Shown: one piece after another, positions 18,909 to 29,400 of the stretch
Layout of the letters: each line of letters opens with the position of its first letter
Numbering within the stretch: the stretch's first letter is position 1
Assembly: GCA_012744475.1 (NCBI GenBank)
Contig: JAAYBV010000097.1
Coordinates: 108,717-172,716, forward strand
Source of the DNA: Phycisphaerae bacterium
GTDB lineage: Bacteria; Planctomycetota; Phycisphaerae; Sedimentisphaerales; Anaerobacaceae
Reading direction: 5' to 3'
DNA: 64,000 nt
Position numbers and translations under genes: made by a program
Notes under the pieces: generated by a model
Told to the model about the DNA's origin: nothing
The model's input: only the letters and a program-made list of their open reading frames with translations
Database searches by the model: none

Positions 18909-18917
18909 ATTATACCA
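18909..18917 (-). promoter_or_regulatory. Extended -10 promoter element
   Basis: On the minus strand TGGTATAAT is a consensus TGn-TATAAT extended -10. The predicted start would be about 60 bases before the ATG at 18841 of the frameshifted membrane-protein gene. No good -35 is seen, as is usual for this promoter type. An inverted repeat (GAGAGCCT / AGGCTCTC, near 18882 and 18932) brackets it. Confidence 0.45.
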
Positions 18918-19122
18918 TTGTCACGCAGAACAGGCTCTCAGGAAACCAAGACACATCGTGCAGCCGTCACACCCATCTGAAGCTCGACCCGACAGGCGGA
19001 TGGCGTCATTTCTTGCCGATTGCCCTTCTAACAGGACACATGGCGTGATAGAATCGCGTCTGTGACAACATAACGCGTGGTCGGTGGTCCTGTTCCATGG
19101 CAAGAAAGGAAGGAGGCAGAGA

Positions 19123-20949
19123 ATGCGGCGTGACAGAGATTATAGCGAGTTGGTGCGTGGTTTGGTGTGTGCGTTGGCACTGGTCCTGATCGCAAGCACC
19201 GCCCGAGTGGAGGCGGCCGGGCCGGACGATCTGGCCAAGAAGATCGAGCAGACGCTTTCCGGCGTCCAGCGAAGGATCGCGACCGAGTCGGCCCGGGCGG
19301 AAAAGGAACTGCTCGAAGCCCGCAACCTGCTGGCCCAACTGAAGGAGGCGGCACCCGACCATGCCAAACTCGCGACCCTGGTCAAACAGGCCGCCGATCT
19401 GACGACAAAGCTGGAAAGGCGGCTCGGACGGCCCGTCGGCGGCAGCGCCGAGAAGAAAGAAGAAGCCAAGCCGGCCGAAGCGCCGAAGCCGGCATCATCA
19501 GACCTGCCCAGTGCCGTCGTCTCGCAGCTCAAGAGACTCGACGACACACTCAATGCCCTGGTCACCGCTCTGGAGAAGGATCAGTTGCAGACGGCGACCA
19601 CCCGACTGGGGCAGGCGAAGAAGCTGATGGACGAGCTCCAGAGCCGATATGGCCAGAGGATCCCGGCCGGCAACGCCGAGTTCAAAGCCGCCACCGACAG
19701 GCTGGCCGCCGTCGAAGCCCAGTATACGCAGGTCAAGTCAACCGCCGATGCCGCAGCCGCCGCGGCCGCCGAAGCCGCCCGGCACAAGGAGACTCAATCC
19801 AAGGAATGGCTCGCCAAGTTCGCTCCCTTCTTCGACTCTCAAGGCGACCAGTACCTGCTCATCGGGTCGTCCTTCAACAACGCCTCCGAGACCGATCAGG
19901 AGAAATGCCGCCAGGCCTATGCCGAGGCCAACAAGCTGATGGCCGCCTACAAGAAGACCGAGTTCCCCCACGGCAAAACGCAAGAGCTGATCTACAGAGA
20001 ACAGTCGCTGGCGGGAACGCTCGCCATCTACAACGAAGGCGCCGCCCGCGCCCGCCAGGAAGAGGCCTGCCGTCCGTGGGTCGAGAAGCTGCGTCCTTAT
20101 GTCGACGTCGGCGCCGGCAGTCCGAAGTACCTGATCGACGGCGTCACGCTCAGCGAATCCGATATCCAGGAGCGAACCACCCTGCTGGCCGAGGCCCAAG
20201 CACTCTGGCCCGATTATGAGAAGGCCGAATTCCCTCATGGCAAGACAGCGGAGCTGTTGTCCCTCGAAGAGACCATGAAGCAGCGTCTGCGGGATATGCC
20301 TGAAGTGCTCCAGCGAAGCCGGGCTCTGCTTTCGGCGGATATAGAGAAGGAGTTCGACCGCATCCTGACCTACCTGAACCAGGATACCGGCTGGCAGAGC
20401 GACCCGACGAAAAAGCCCAACCTCGTCATGGAGCGTGACGTGCTGCCGTTGCAGCAGGCGATCGAGCGGTACGCCGGGACCGTCGGGCCCGACGACTCCA
20501 AGCTGGCGACCCTCAAGCAGAAACTCGGCCAGATCAAGGAGCAGGACCAGAAGAACCGTGCCGTGCGAGCCGAGCGGACCTATATGAACGCCGACCGTTT
20601 CGAAGGCGAGGGAATCGACGAACTGCGTCAGAAGGTCGAGGAGATCGTCAAGGAGAAATCCGCCTCTGGAAAAGCCCTCCGCATCACCCTGCCGGCGGGA
20701 AACTGGCAGGAGGAGAGCGTACTCGAATGGACGGACACCACGCGCACCGAACTGCGGTACCGCATTACGCGATTCATGACCGCCCAGGCAGCCGCCAAGG
20801 GGGCCGACGGCAAGGTCTACCTGCACGGCGTACACCTGGCGAACGACCGGAACTCCGATGGAAGCTGGGGCCCCCTCCACGGCCACATCATGTGGTCGGA
20901 CTGGATGGCCGAGGCGAATGTGAGCAAAGAGCCTCCCGCCGCCCCATAG
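19123..20949 (+). CDS. Exported coiled-coil protein with a duplicated EFPHGKT module
   Basis: The 608-residue protein is not recognised. A signal or anchor segment (about residues 15-32) is followed by long helical, Ala/Lys/Glu-rich regions (residues about 35-110 and 130-225) that look like coiled coil. Two modules of about 75 residues repeat: one containing YLLIGSSF and KTEFPHGKTQEL, the next YLIDGVTL and KAEFPHGKTAEL. A C-terminal domain with WQEESVLEWTDTTRTELRYR follows. GGAGG supports the ATG at 19123. It stands alone, between divergent and parallel neighbours. A structural or envelope role is possible but not shown. Confidence 0.72.
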   Translation: MRRDRDYSELVRGLVCALALVLIASTARVEAAGPDDLAKKIEQTLSGVQRRIATESARAEKELLEARNLLAQLKEAAPDHAKLATLVKQAADLTTKLERRLGRPVGGSAEKKEEAKPAEAPKPASSDLPSAVVSQLKRLDDTLNALVTALEKDQLQTATTRLGQAKKLMDELQSRYGQRIPAGNAEFKAATDRLAAVEAQYTQVKSTADAAAAAAAEAARHKETQSKEWLAKFAPFFDSQGDQYLLIGSSFNNASETDQEKCRQAYAEANKLMAAYKKTEFPHGKTQELIYREQSLAGTLAIYNEGAARARQEEACRPWVEKLRPYVDVGAGSPKYLIDGVTLSESDIQERTTLLAEAQALWPDYEKAEFPHGKTAELLSLEETMKQRLRDMPEVLQRSRALLSADIEKEFDRILTYLNQDTGWQSDPTKKPNLVMERDVLPLQQAIERYAGTVGPDDSKLATLKQKLGQIKEQDQKNRAVRAERTYMNADRFEGEGIDELRQKVEEIVKEKSASGKALRITLPAGNWQEESVLEWTDTTRTELRYRITRFMTAQAAAKGADGKVYLHGVHLANDRNSDGSWGPLHGHIMWSDWMAEANVSKEPPAAP

Positions 20950-21142
20950 CGGCGCCGGCCTCGGCTCTCGCAGGATCCAGGGATTTTCCTTATGGGTCGC
21001 CGGCGGATTTCCCCTATAATGAGGTGGACGGAATGGAGGTCGAACGGGTCCGGCATCGCCGGGTGGCCCGAACCACATCGGCGACGGAGCCCCATAGGTC
21101 TTCGGCACACTGACACAAGCAGAGTTGGAAGGAGGTCTCACC

Positions 21143-24085
21143 ATGAGCAAATCGCGATTGATCATCCTGTTGGCTGTGGGCCTGGTGGCCGCACAGACTT
21201 GGGCTGTGGACAAATCCCTGGTCCTGTACCTGCCCTTCGACGACGGCGCCGGCACCACCGCCAGGGACGCCTCCGGTTACAGCAACCCCGGCACCATCGT
21301 CGGAGACGCTGTCTGGGTCGCAGGTCATAAGGGCACGGCGCTGGAGTTCGTCAGCGGCTCGCACGTGACGGTGCCGGAGATTCCCGAGTACGACGTAACC
21401 GCCGAGGTCAGTCTGCTGGCCTGGGTCAAGGCGACGACCGTGCCGAACTGGGGCCGCGTCATCGACAAATCCCAGTGGCAAACCACGGGTTTCGATCTGG
21501 TCCTGACTCAGAACGTCGGGCTGCCCCGGCTGGAGTTCTTCGTCAACAACACCACCTCGCTGGCGGACGCGACGACGGTGGTGATCGACAATGAATGGCA
21601 TTTCATCGCAGGCACGTTCGGCAACAAGACGATTCACGTCTACGTGGACGGCCAGATGGAAGGCCAGGCCCAATCCGTCGGGCAGGTGGACATGAATCCG
21701 AACGATTGGCCGATCATGATCGCCGGAGAGACCAGCTCGAACGGTGGCCAGCAGTTCTTCGGCACGATCGACGAAGTCGCCATGTACAACCGCGAGCTTT
21801 CGGAGCAGGAGATCGCGGATATTTTCGAAAACGGCATGCCTCAGGCGGAAACCGCAGGCAACCCTCAGCCGGAGAACGGCGCCGTCGATGTGCCTCGCGA
21901 CGTCGTGCTGGGCTGGACACCGGGAGCACTGGCCGCGGCGCACGATGTCTACTTCGGCACCTCGCCGGCTGAGGTCGAGAGCGCCACCCGCGCCAATCCG
22001 ATGGGCGTACTGGCCAGCCAAGGGCAGTCGGGCACCACATACGACCCCGCCGGACTTCTCGATTTCAGTCAGACATACTACTGGCGGATCGACGAGGTCA
22101 ACGCCGCACCCGACAATACGATCTTCAAGGGTGAGGTATGGAGCTTCACCGCCGAGCCGTTCGCCTATGCGATCACGAACATCGTCGCAACCAGCAACGG
22201 CGTTTCGGAACCGGACTCCGGCCCGGAGAAGACCATCGACGGCTCCGGTCTCAACCCCGCCGACCAGCACTCGACCCTCAACGCCGACATGTGGGCCGCC
22301 ACTACCGGCGGCGCCGAGCCCGTGTGGATTCAGTATGAATTCGACCGGGTCTACAAGCTTCACGAGCTTTGGGTGTGGAACTACAACGTCGTGTTCGAAC
22401 TGATGCTCGGCTTCGGCTTCAAGGACGTCACAGTGGAGTACTCCGCTAACGGGACCGACTGGACCGTGCTTGCCGATGTTCCGTTCCCCCAAGCGACGGG
22501 CAAGACGACCTACACGCACGGCGCCACGGTGGACCTCCAGGGGGTCGCAGCCAAATACGTACGGCTGACCGCCAACAGCGGCTATGGCCTCACCGGACAG
22601 TTCGGGCTCAGCGAGGTCCGGTTCTACTATCTGCCGGTGCAGCCGAGAGAGCCGCAACCGGAATCCGGAGCAACCGATGTTGCCATCGATACGGTCCTCG
22701 ACTGGCGAGGCGGCCGCGAAGCGGTATCGCACGAGGTCTACCTCAGCACCGACGAAGCGGCCATAATCGACGGGACAGCCCTGGCCGGCACGACAGACCA
22801 GAGCAGCTACGATCCGGGCACACTGGACCTGGCGGCCGAGTACTTCTGGAAGGTCGTTGAAGTCAACGAGGCCGAGGCCATCAGTTCGTGGGAAGGCGAG
22901 GTCTGGAGCTTCTCCACCCAGGGGTTTCTCGTGGTGGACGATTTCGAGAGCTACACCGACGACGTCGAGGCGCACACGACGATCTACGATGCATGGATCG
23001 ATGGCTACACCAACGAGACCGGCTCCACGGTTGGCTACCTCGACGCGCCGTTCGCGGAGCAGGACATCGTCCACGGCGGCGCTCAATCGATGCCGCTGTT
23101 CTATGAGGGCAACTCGCGGACCGACCACACGATCGACGGCGTGACAGACTGGACGGCGGGCGGCGCCACGACACTCGTGCTGTTCTTCCGTGGCGACATG
23201 GCCAACGCCCCCGGACAGCTCTATGTGACGATCAACGGGACCAAGGTGCTGTACGACGGCGCCGCCGGCAGTCTGGCGACCGCGTTGTGGAAGCAATGGA
23301 ACATCGACCTGGCCTCGGCGGGCGTCAATCTGCGGAACGTCACCGAGATGAGCATCGGCATCGACGGTTCCGGCTCCGGCGTGGTGTACATCGACGACAT
23401 TCGCCTGTACCGCGTAGCTCCGGCGGTCGTGGTCGCCCAGGACCCGGGCGCGGCATCTCTGGTGGCGCTGTACGCGATGGAGAATAACGTCCAGGACAGC
23501 TCCGGCAACGGCTACCACGGCACGGCATTCAACGAGCCGACCTACGGGCCGTCGCTGGCCGCCCAGGGCCAGGCGCTTCAGTTCGATGGGTTCGCCGATT
23601 ACGTAGAACTGCCCATCGGTCCGGTCCTGAGCACGCTGACCGATTCGACGTTCGCCACCTGGGTGGACTTCTCGAGCACCGGGGGCGACTGGCAGCGGAT
23701 CTTCGACTTCGGCACGAGCAGCACCGCCGGCTACATGTTCCTTTGCCCGCGCATCCCGGCCGGCCAGATCCGGTTCGCCATCACACCGGCCGGCGGCAGC
23801 GAGTCGGTCATCCAGACGACCACCATGCTGCAAACCGGCTGGCACCATCTGGCGGTCGTGATCGACGCGGCGAACATGCAGGTTCAGATCTATCTCGACG
23901 GCGACGTGGCGGCCAGCGGCGCCACGGCGACTCTGCCAAAGGACCTCGGCAACACGACCCAGAACTGGCTGGGCCGCTCGCAGTACACCGCCGACGCGTA
24001 CTTCTCCGGTTCGCTCGACGAATTCCGCATCTACAACCGGGCCCTCTCGGCCGGTGAAGTCCGCTATCTGGTCGGAGATCGGTAG
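21143..24085 (+). CDS. Secreted LamG / discoidin-type multidomain protein
   Basis: The 980-residue exported protein has a signal peptide (residues 1-20). Then come a LamG-like jelly-roll (about 25-215), a fibronectin-like planctomycete module (about 225-320; PENGAVDVPRD, HDVYFGTS) and an F5/8 type C-like domain (about 325-490). A second fibronectin-like module (about 495-590), a jelly-roll CBM-like domain (about 595-760; VVDDFESYTDD) and a terminal LamG domain (about 775-980) complete it. These folds bind carbohydrate or act in adhesion; no catalytic domain is visible. GGAGG supports the ATG at 21143, and a TATAAT lies at 21015-21020. No sorting tail (PEP-CTERM or T9SS type) is seen at the C terminus. 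Confidence 0.88.
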   Translation: MSKSRLIILLAVGLVAAQTWAVDKSLVLYLPFDDGAGTTARDASGYSNPGTIVGDAVWVAGHKGTALEFVSGSHVTVPEIPEYDVTAEVSLLAWVKATTVPNWGRVIDKSQWQTTGFDLVLTQNVGLPRLEFFVNNTTSLADATTVVIDNEWHFIAGTFGNKTIHVYVDGQMEGQAQSVGQVDMNPNDWPIMIAGETSSNGGQQFFGTIDEVAMYNRELSEQEIADIFENGMPQAETAGNPQPENGAVDVPRDVVLGWTPGALAAAHDVYFGTSPAEVESATRANPMGVLASQGQSGTTYDPAGLLDFSQTYYWRIDEVNAAPDNTIFKGEVWSFTAEPFAYAITNIVATSNGVSEPDSGPEKTIDGSGLNPADQHSTLNADMWAATTGGAEPVWIQYEFDRVYKLHELWVWNYNVVFELMLGFGFKDVTVEYSANGTDWTVLADVPFPQATGKTTYTHGATVDLQGVAAKYVRLTANSGYGLTGQFGLSEVRFYYLPVQPREPQPESGATDVAIDTVLDWRGGREAVSHEVYLSTDEAAIIDGTALAGTTDQSSYDPGTLDLAAEYFWKVVEVNEAEAISSWEGEVWSFSTQGFLVVDDFESYTDDVEAHTTIYDAWIDGYTNETGSTVGYLDAPFAEQDIVHGGAQSMPLFYEGNSRTDHTIDGVTDWTAGGATTLVLFFRGDMANAPGQLYVTINGTKVLYDGAAGSLATALWKQWNIDLASAGVNLRNVTEMSIGIDGSGSGVVYIDDIRLYRVAPAVVVAQDPGAASLVALYAMENNVQDSSGNGYHGTAFNEPTYGPSLAAQGQALQFDGFADYVELPIGPVLSTLTDSTFATWVDFSSTGGDWQRIFDFGTSSTAGYMFLCPRIPAGQIRFAITPAGGSESVIQTTTMLQTGWHHLAVVIDAANMQVQIYLDGDVAASGATATLPKDLGNTTQNWLGRSQYTADAYFSGSLDEFRIYNRALSAGEVRYLVGDR

Positions 24086-24137
24086 CCGCTCGCGTCCATA
24101 TCGAGGACGCACCAACGTGGATCATCAGGGCCTGCAC

Positions 24138-24206
24138 CGTGGTTCGAGGGCATCTTGCCCTCGAACCACGGGCAGGATGCCCGCGACACGCAAGGGCGGG
24201 ACGCCC
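24138..24206. repeat. Three tandem hairpins
   Basis: A perfect 15-bp stem (24138-24152 with 24156-24170) closes on a three-base loop, TCT. Two short hairpins follow: GGGCA-GGA-TGCCC (24170-24182) and GGGCG-GGA-CGCCC (24194-24206), both with a GGA loop. They lie between the LamG gene stop and the next ATG, so the array may end transcription, stabilise RNA ends, or be a mobile intergenic repeat. There is no T tract. Confidence 0.7.
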
Positions 24207-24228
24207 TCGCCACGTCAGGGAGATCGCG

Positions 24229-26133
24229 ATGCGTAGACTCACGCCGGTACTGCTTGCCATCCTCGTCGCCTGTTCATATGCCACAGCCCGGGAGACAGCA
24301 ACCGTTCGGCTCAGTCCGTCCGTGCGCCTGCTGCCCGGGCCAGTCAACGGCGTTTGCATCGAACGCGATGGACACATACTCGTCGTCTATGGCGACCCGT
24401 CCGGGACACTTCAACAGGCGGATGTGGTCCTGTTCACGCACGGCCGGCGCGACGTGGTCTGGGCAGGACAAATCCTCGTTGAACGCGGTGCCAGGGCTAT
24501 CGTGCCTGCCGCCGAAGCAGCGGCGTTCGCAGAGCCGCAGGAGTTCTGGAACACCTTCGTACGCGCGCGATTCCACGACTACCATCAGCAGACAACCAAG
24601 GTCCCCGTGGTCCCGCTGCGAGTCGACCGCTCCGTGGCGGATGGGGACACAATCGAGTGGCAGGACATCTCCGTGCGAGTGATGGGCACGCCGGGCTATA
24701 CGCGGGGCGCCGTCAGCTATCTGCTGGAGGTCGATGGTCTCAAGTATGCCTTCGTCGGCGACCTGATCTACGGCGATGGACAACTCCTGGACCTCTACAG
24801 CCTCCAGGACGAAGTCTCGGACCTGCGGATCGGCGGCTACCACGGATACGCCGCCCGCATGATCCAACTGATCGCGAGTCTGCGTGCAGTCGCCTCCGAG
24901 AAGCCGGACATCCTCGTTCCGGCCCGTGGCCCGGTCGTTCGAGATGCTCAGGCTGCCATCACACATCTGATCGACCGGCTCCAGGCGGTCTATCGCAACT
25001 ACCTGGCCATCAGCGCCGGTCGCTACTATTTCAGCCGCAGCTATGACGCTCTGGCCGAGCGCGTTCTCGGCACGCCGCATGGTGTTCCATGGATGCGTCT
25101 GGCAACGATCGACGAGGACCCGCCGGGTTGGATGCGGTGCATCGGAAACTCCCGGCTGCTGCTCTCGCAGAGCGGCGCCGGCTGGCTGATCGACTGCGGC
25201 TCGCAGGCCATCATCGACGAGATCGCCAAGCTGCGCGACGCCGGCCTGCTGACATCCCTGGAAGGTGTGTTCATCACCCACTACCACGACGACCACACCG
25301 AGAAGGTCAATGCCCTTTTGAAGACCTTCCCTTGTCCCGTATTCGTCACGCCGCTGATGGCCGACGTCGCGCGCCGACCCCAGGCGTATCGACTGCCCTG
25401 CCTGACGACCGAGTCGATCACGGACGTGACCGTGGTCCTCGACCAAAACACGAGACGTTGGCGCGAGTTTCAATTGACCTTCTACGACTATCCGGGGCAG
25501 ACCCTCTACCACAGCGCCCTGCTCGTCGAGCACGACAACGGCGAAAGGCTTTTCTTCCTCGGTGACTCCTTCACGCCATCCGGAATCGACGACTACTGCC
25601 TCCTGAACCGCAACCTAATGCACGAAGCGGAGGGCTACCTGCGCTGCCTGGACATCCTGGCCACCCTTCCCGACAACTGCATGCTCGTCAACGAGCACGT
25701 TTCGCCGGTCTTTCAGTTCGACGCGCCCCAACTGGCGCTGATGCGCAAGACGCTCGCCGAACGCAAAGCCCTCCTGGCAGAGCTGTTCCCCTGGGACGAA
25801 GCCAACTACGGCATCGACGAGCAGTGGGCTCGGATCTACCCCTATGGACAGACAGCTCGTCCCGGCCAGACGGTGGAGGTCGAGGTGCGGATACGGAACC
25901 ACTCGGGCCGGTCGCACGAGTATACCGTGACGCCCCATGGGCCCGAGGGCTCGCGTGTTGAACCCCCATCAGCACGCCTGACGGTCGAACCACGGACGGA
26001 GGGCGCGATCGCCATGCGAATCGGCGTTCCCGCCTCGGCGATCTCATCGGCCTGCGTCATCACCGCCGACATCGCCTTCGACGGCTGGAACCTTTGCCAC
26101 TGGTGCGAGGCTCTCATCGAAATCCGCCCATAG
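24229..26133 (+). CDS. Exported protein with two metallo-beta-lactamase-fold domains
   Basis: The 634-residue protein has a signal peptide (about 1-21). A first MBL-like domain (about 28-270) has lost the usual HxHxDH (LFTHGRRDVVW instead) but keeps TPGYTRG and GDLIYG. A second MBL domain (about 300-530) has an intact THYHDDHTE at about residue 347 and GDSFTPSG. The C-terminal 90 residues look like an Ig-type domain (VEVEVRIRNHSGRSHEY). MBL enzymes are usually zinc hydrolases; the substrate is unknown. GGGAG supports the ATG at 24229. Neighbours encode surface proteins. Confidence 0.82.
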   Translation: MRRLTPVLLAILVACSYATARETATVRLSPSVRLLPGPVNGVCIERDGHILVVYGDPSGTLQQADVVLFTHGRRDVVWAGQILVERGARAIVPAAEAAAFAEPQEFWNTFVRARFHDYHQQTTKVPVVPLRVDRSVADGDTIEWQDISVRVMGTPGYTRGAVSYLLEVDGLKYAFVGDLIYGDGQLLDLYSLQDEVSDLRIGGYHGYAARMIQLIASLRAVASEKPDILVPARGPVVRDAQAAITHLIDRLQAVYRNYLAISAGRYYFSRSYDALAERVLGTPHGVPWMRLATIDEDPPGWMRCIGNSRLLLSQSGAGWLIDCGSQAIIDEIAKLRDAGLLTSLEGVFITHYHDDHTEKVNALLKTFPCPVFVTPLMADVARRPQAYRLPCLTTESITDVTVVLDQNTRRWREFQLTFYDYPGQTLYHSALLVEHDNGERLFFLGDSFTPSGIDDYCLLNRNLMHEAEGYLRCLDILATLPDNCMLVNEHVSPVFQFDAPQLALMRKTLAERKALLAELFPWDEANYGIDEQWARIYPYGQTARPGQTVEVEVRIRNHSGRSHEYTVTPHGPEGSRVEPPSARLTVEPRTEGAIAMRIGVPASAISSACVITADIAFDGWNLCHWCEALIEIRP

Positions 26134-26239
26134 CAGCGCCGGCACAACCGGCGTAAAACCGCCGATTCGACATTCTTTGCCTCTTCCACGCCCCTATCCA
26201 TCCGGGCCAAGCTTGGCGGCTGCCGCCACGGAATACGGT

Positions 26240-26268
26240 TTGACATTCCACGATGGGAATCGTATACT
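26240..26268 (+). promoter_or_regulatory. Sigma-70 promoter TTGACA-N17-TATACT
   Basis: TTGACA (26240-26245) and TATACT (26263-26268) are separated by exactly 17 bases, the best housekeeping promoter found in the window. Transcription should begin near 26275, leaving a leader of about 150 bases before the DUF11-protein ATG at 26428, with a strong hairpin at its very start. Confidence 0.75.
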
Positions 26269-26273
26269 GGATG

Positions 26274-26300
26274 GCCGCAGAGAAGGGAGGTCTCTGCGGC
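26274..26300 (+). promoter_or_regulatory. 5' leader hairpin with an AGGGAGG loop
   Basis: GCCGCAGAGA (26274-26283) pairs perfectly with TCTCTGCGGC (26291-26300), enclosing the loop AGGGAGG. It begins at the predicted transcription start of the DUF11 gene. A capping stem of this kind could protect the mRNA 5' end. The loop resembles a strong Shine-Dalgarno sequence, but no start codon is suitably placed after it. Confidence 0.6.
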
Positions 26301-26427
26301 ATTCTTCCGCACGCGCGGGCAGAGTGCTTCCTTTCCTTAGTTTTCCCAGGGATGTGGTAGCGATAGGAGAAGCTCGCGGGCTCCCCCGCGACGGCATTTC
26401 TGTCGCCCGATGTACAAGGAGTGGGGT

Positions 26428-29400
26428 ATGCGAAGCGAAAGAAGAAGAGCCACCGTCCATCGATACAGCGTCTTCCTGGGGTATCTGTTCCTGGTGATGG
26501 CCGCCGCGGGCCCAACGATGGTGCAGGCCCGCTCAGCCTATGTGATCGCAGAAATCACGAACTCCGCCGAACCGCTTCCCGTGCTGGCCTACGATATCGG
26601 TCTGGACGGTTCGCTGACGTTTCAGGCCCGGCAGACGATTCCTTTCCGAGCCGGCGGCGCCGTCGGCATGGCCATCGACTGGGAATCGGGGTACATCTTC
26701 GTGACCTACGAGTTCTCCGACACCCTGGAGATCCTGGACGCACGAACCATGGTCGACGTGGGCAATGCCTCTGCTCCGGGCGCCGAGGATCTCGCAGGGA
26801 TCGTCTACGATGAGACGAAGGACCTCCTGTACACGGTCGACCGAGGCACCGACAAGCTGTATGTCTATACGTGGGACGCCGGTACGGGAAAACTCCACTT
26901 GTCTCCGGGCGCGCCGTTCACGCTGGAAGGCTCCACGGCATACGGCATCGACCTGGATGAGGCACGAGGTTTGCTCTACACGGCCAGCGGCAACCGGACG
27001 GTTCGCGTCTACGAGACCTCCACCTGGTCCCCCGTTCGGACGATCGAACTCGATCGATCGGCGATCAGCATCGCTCTGGACTTCTACAACGAGCTGATCT
27101 ACACGGGCGCGGGATACTTCGGCGACACCTCGCTGAACCAGTACGATATGGTCACGGGCCAGAGCAAAGCGGTGCCGGTGGATGAGAAGGCCGGCGTCAT
27201 GGGGATTGCCGTCGATCCGGTCAGCAATCTGGTCTATGTGACCACGGGCCTGAGCAACCTGTCCGGTGGCGACGATCTACTGTGTTATGACTCGAACCTC
27301 GTCCTGGTCTCGTCGATCCTCGACATCGGCAATCCGACGGACATCGTGATCCCCGCCAGGGACATCGGCTACAACCCGCTCGGCTTTGCCAAGAGCATCG
27401 CCACGGACATCGAGCCGGAGGAAGGCGAGGAGATCTATGTCAACCTGGGCGAGACCATCACGTACCAGCTCACGTTCGCGAATCTGAGCCTCATACGGGA
27501 AGTCTCCATCGTGGACACGCTTCCGAGCGAAGTGACCTTTGTGGACGCCGACAGCGATGGTGTCACGGGACACTACGACGCCGCAACGCACACCTACTCG
27601 TGGCTCCTGCCGTCCGTGGAGGCCGGGTCCCAGACCTGCCTGGAACTGCGGGCGAGCGTCAATCCGCAGGTTCCGGTCGGAACCCGCGTCCGCAACCGCG
27701 CCACGATACGAACGCGGGTCATTCCGCCCACCTCCGTAAGCGTCGATGCGCTGGTTCGCGGCAGCGAGTGGAAATCCCTGATGCTGAGCAAGGTCGTGGC
27801 CGGAGGTGTTCAGCGTCAAGACGGCATTGCCTATGCCAACGCGGGCGAAACCGTTTCCTACACCATCTCCTTTTCGAACGAGACCAACGACTATCCTGTG
27901 ACCAAGGTCTCGGTCGTCGATGCGCTGCCGCGGGAAGTGACGTTCGTGGGCGCCGAAAGCACCTCGGGCACCGCCTCGTATGATCCGGTGAATCACACCT
28001 GCACCTGCTCCTATGCCTCTCTGGCGCCCGGGGCAACGGGGTACATCACTCTCACGGCGCAGATTCACGAGGACGTGCCGGCCGGAACGATCCTCACCAA
28101 CACGGCGGTCCTCACCACCGAGGAGACCGAACCCACCACCGCCACCGCCGACATCACCATCCGGCAGAGCGAGTTGCTGCCGCTGGTCCTGACCAAAACC
28201 ATCACCGCCGGTGGAACCGAGCCGAAAGAAGACGGTGTACGGTACGTCGAGGTCGGGGAGCATATCACGTTCCGCATCTGCTGCGAGAATCGCGACAACG
28301 CTGTGCCGGTGGAAGATATCACCCTCGTCGACTTCCTCCCAGCCCAATTGCTGTTTATCAGTGCCGAAGGAGACGGGCAGTTCGGCCGCTACGATGCACA
28401 GAGCCACACGTATGTCTGGTCCATCGCTTCCCTGGCGGCCGGCGAGAGCCTCTGCCTGGAGATCGTGACACAAGTCAGGGCAGGCACGCCCGCCGGAACC
28501 ACGATCGTCAATCGGGCGACCGTAGATAACGATCAAATCGAGGCGACCACGGACAAGATCGAAGTAACGGTCAGACCCGTCGATCGGGTCCTCAACGTCA
28601 CCAAGCGGATCAGCGCCGGAGCGACAACAGACGACGGCAAGACCCTGTATGTGGGGATCGGGACCGAGATTACCTACGAAATCGGTTTCGACAGCAACGG
28701 CAGCAGCCACCGCGTAGAGGGTCTGTCCCTCGTGGATGTTCTGCCGCCGGAAGTCACGTTCGTCGCGGCCGACGGCGACGGCGTCTACGGCGCCTATGAC
28801 CGGGACAAACACATCTACACGTGGTCCTATCCTTCCCTGTTGCCCGATTCCGCTGCGCGTGTGACGATCACGGTGAACGTCCGCGAGGAGACCACGCCGG
28901 GTACAGTCGTCGAGAACTCGGTGACGATCGACAGCGACGACGCCGATCCACAGACCGCCCGCGTAACGGCTGTCGCCGGCCAGGCAAAGCCCAAGCCGCT
29001 GGAACTGACCAAGACCGTCACCGGCGGCGTCCAGGGGATGGACGATCAAGGGACGATGTACGTCGCGGCCGGCCAGGAGATCGCCTACAAGGTGTGCGTG
29101 CGCAACGACAATCGTCAATCGGCCAGCAGCGTGGTGGTCGTGGACACCCTTCCGACCGAGGTGACGTTCGTCTCCGCCGGCGGGGACGGCGACTTCGGAT
29201 CGTACGACCGCGTCAACCATACCTATACGTGGCGCTATGACATACTGGGGCCGGGAGAGACAATCTGTGTGGACCTGGTCGTCCGCGTCAATGACGACGC
29301 ACGTCCCGGATCGACGATCACCAACCACGTCCGCGCCGAGTGCAACGAGGTCGCGCCCGCCGATATCGACACGCTGGTCGTCGTGGAGCTGGAACCGCCC

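Noticed and set aside
21014..24115. 1033-codon minus-strand open frame opposite the LamG gene
   Set aside because: Antisense shadow; the plus strand has signal peptide, ribosome site and LamG domains.
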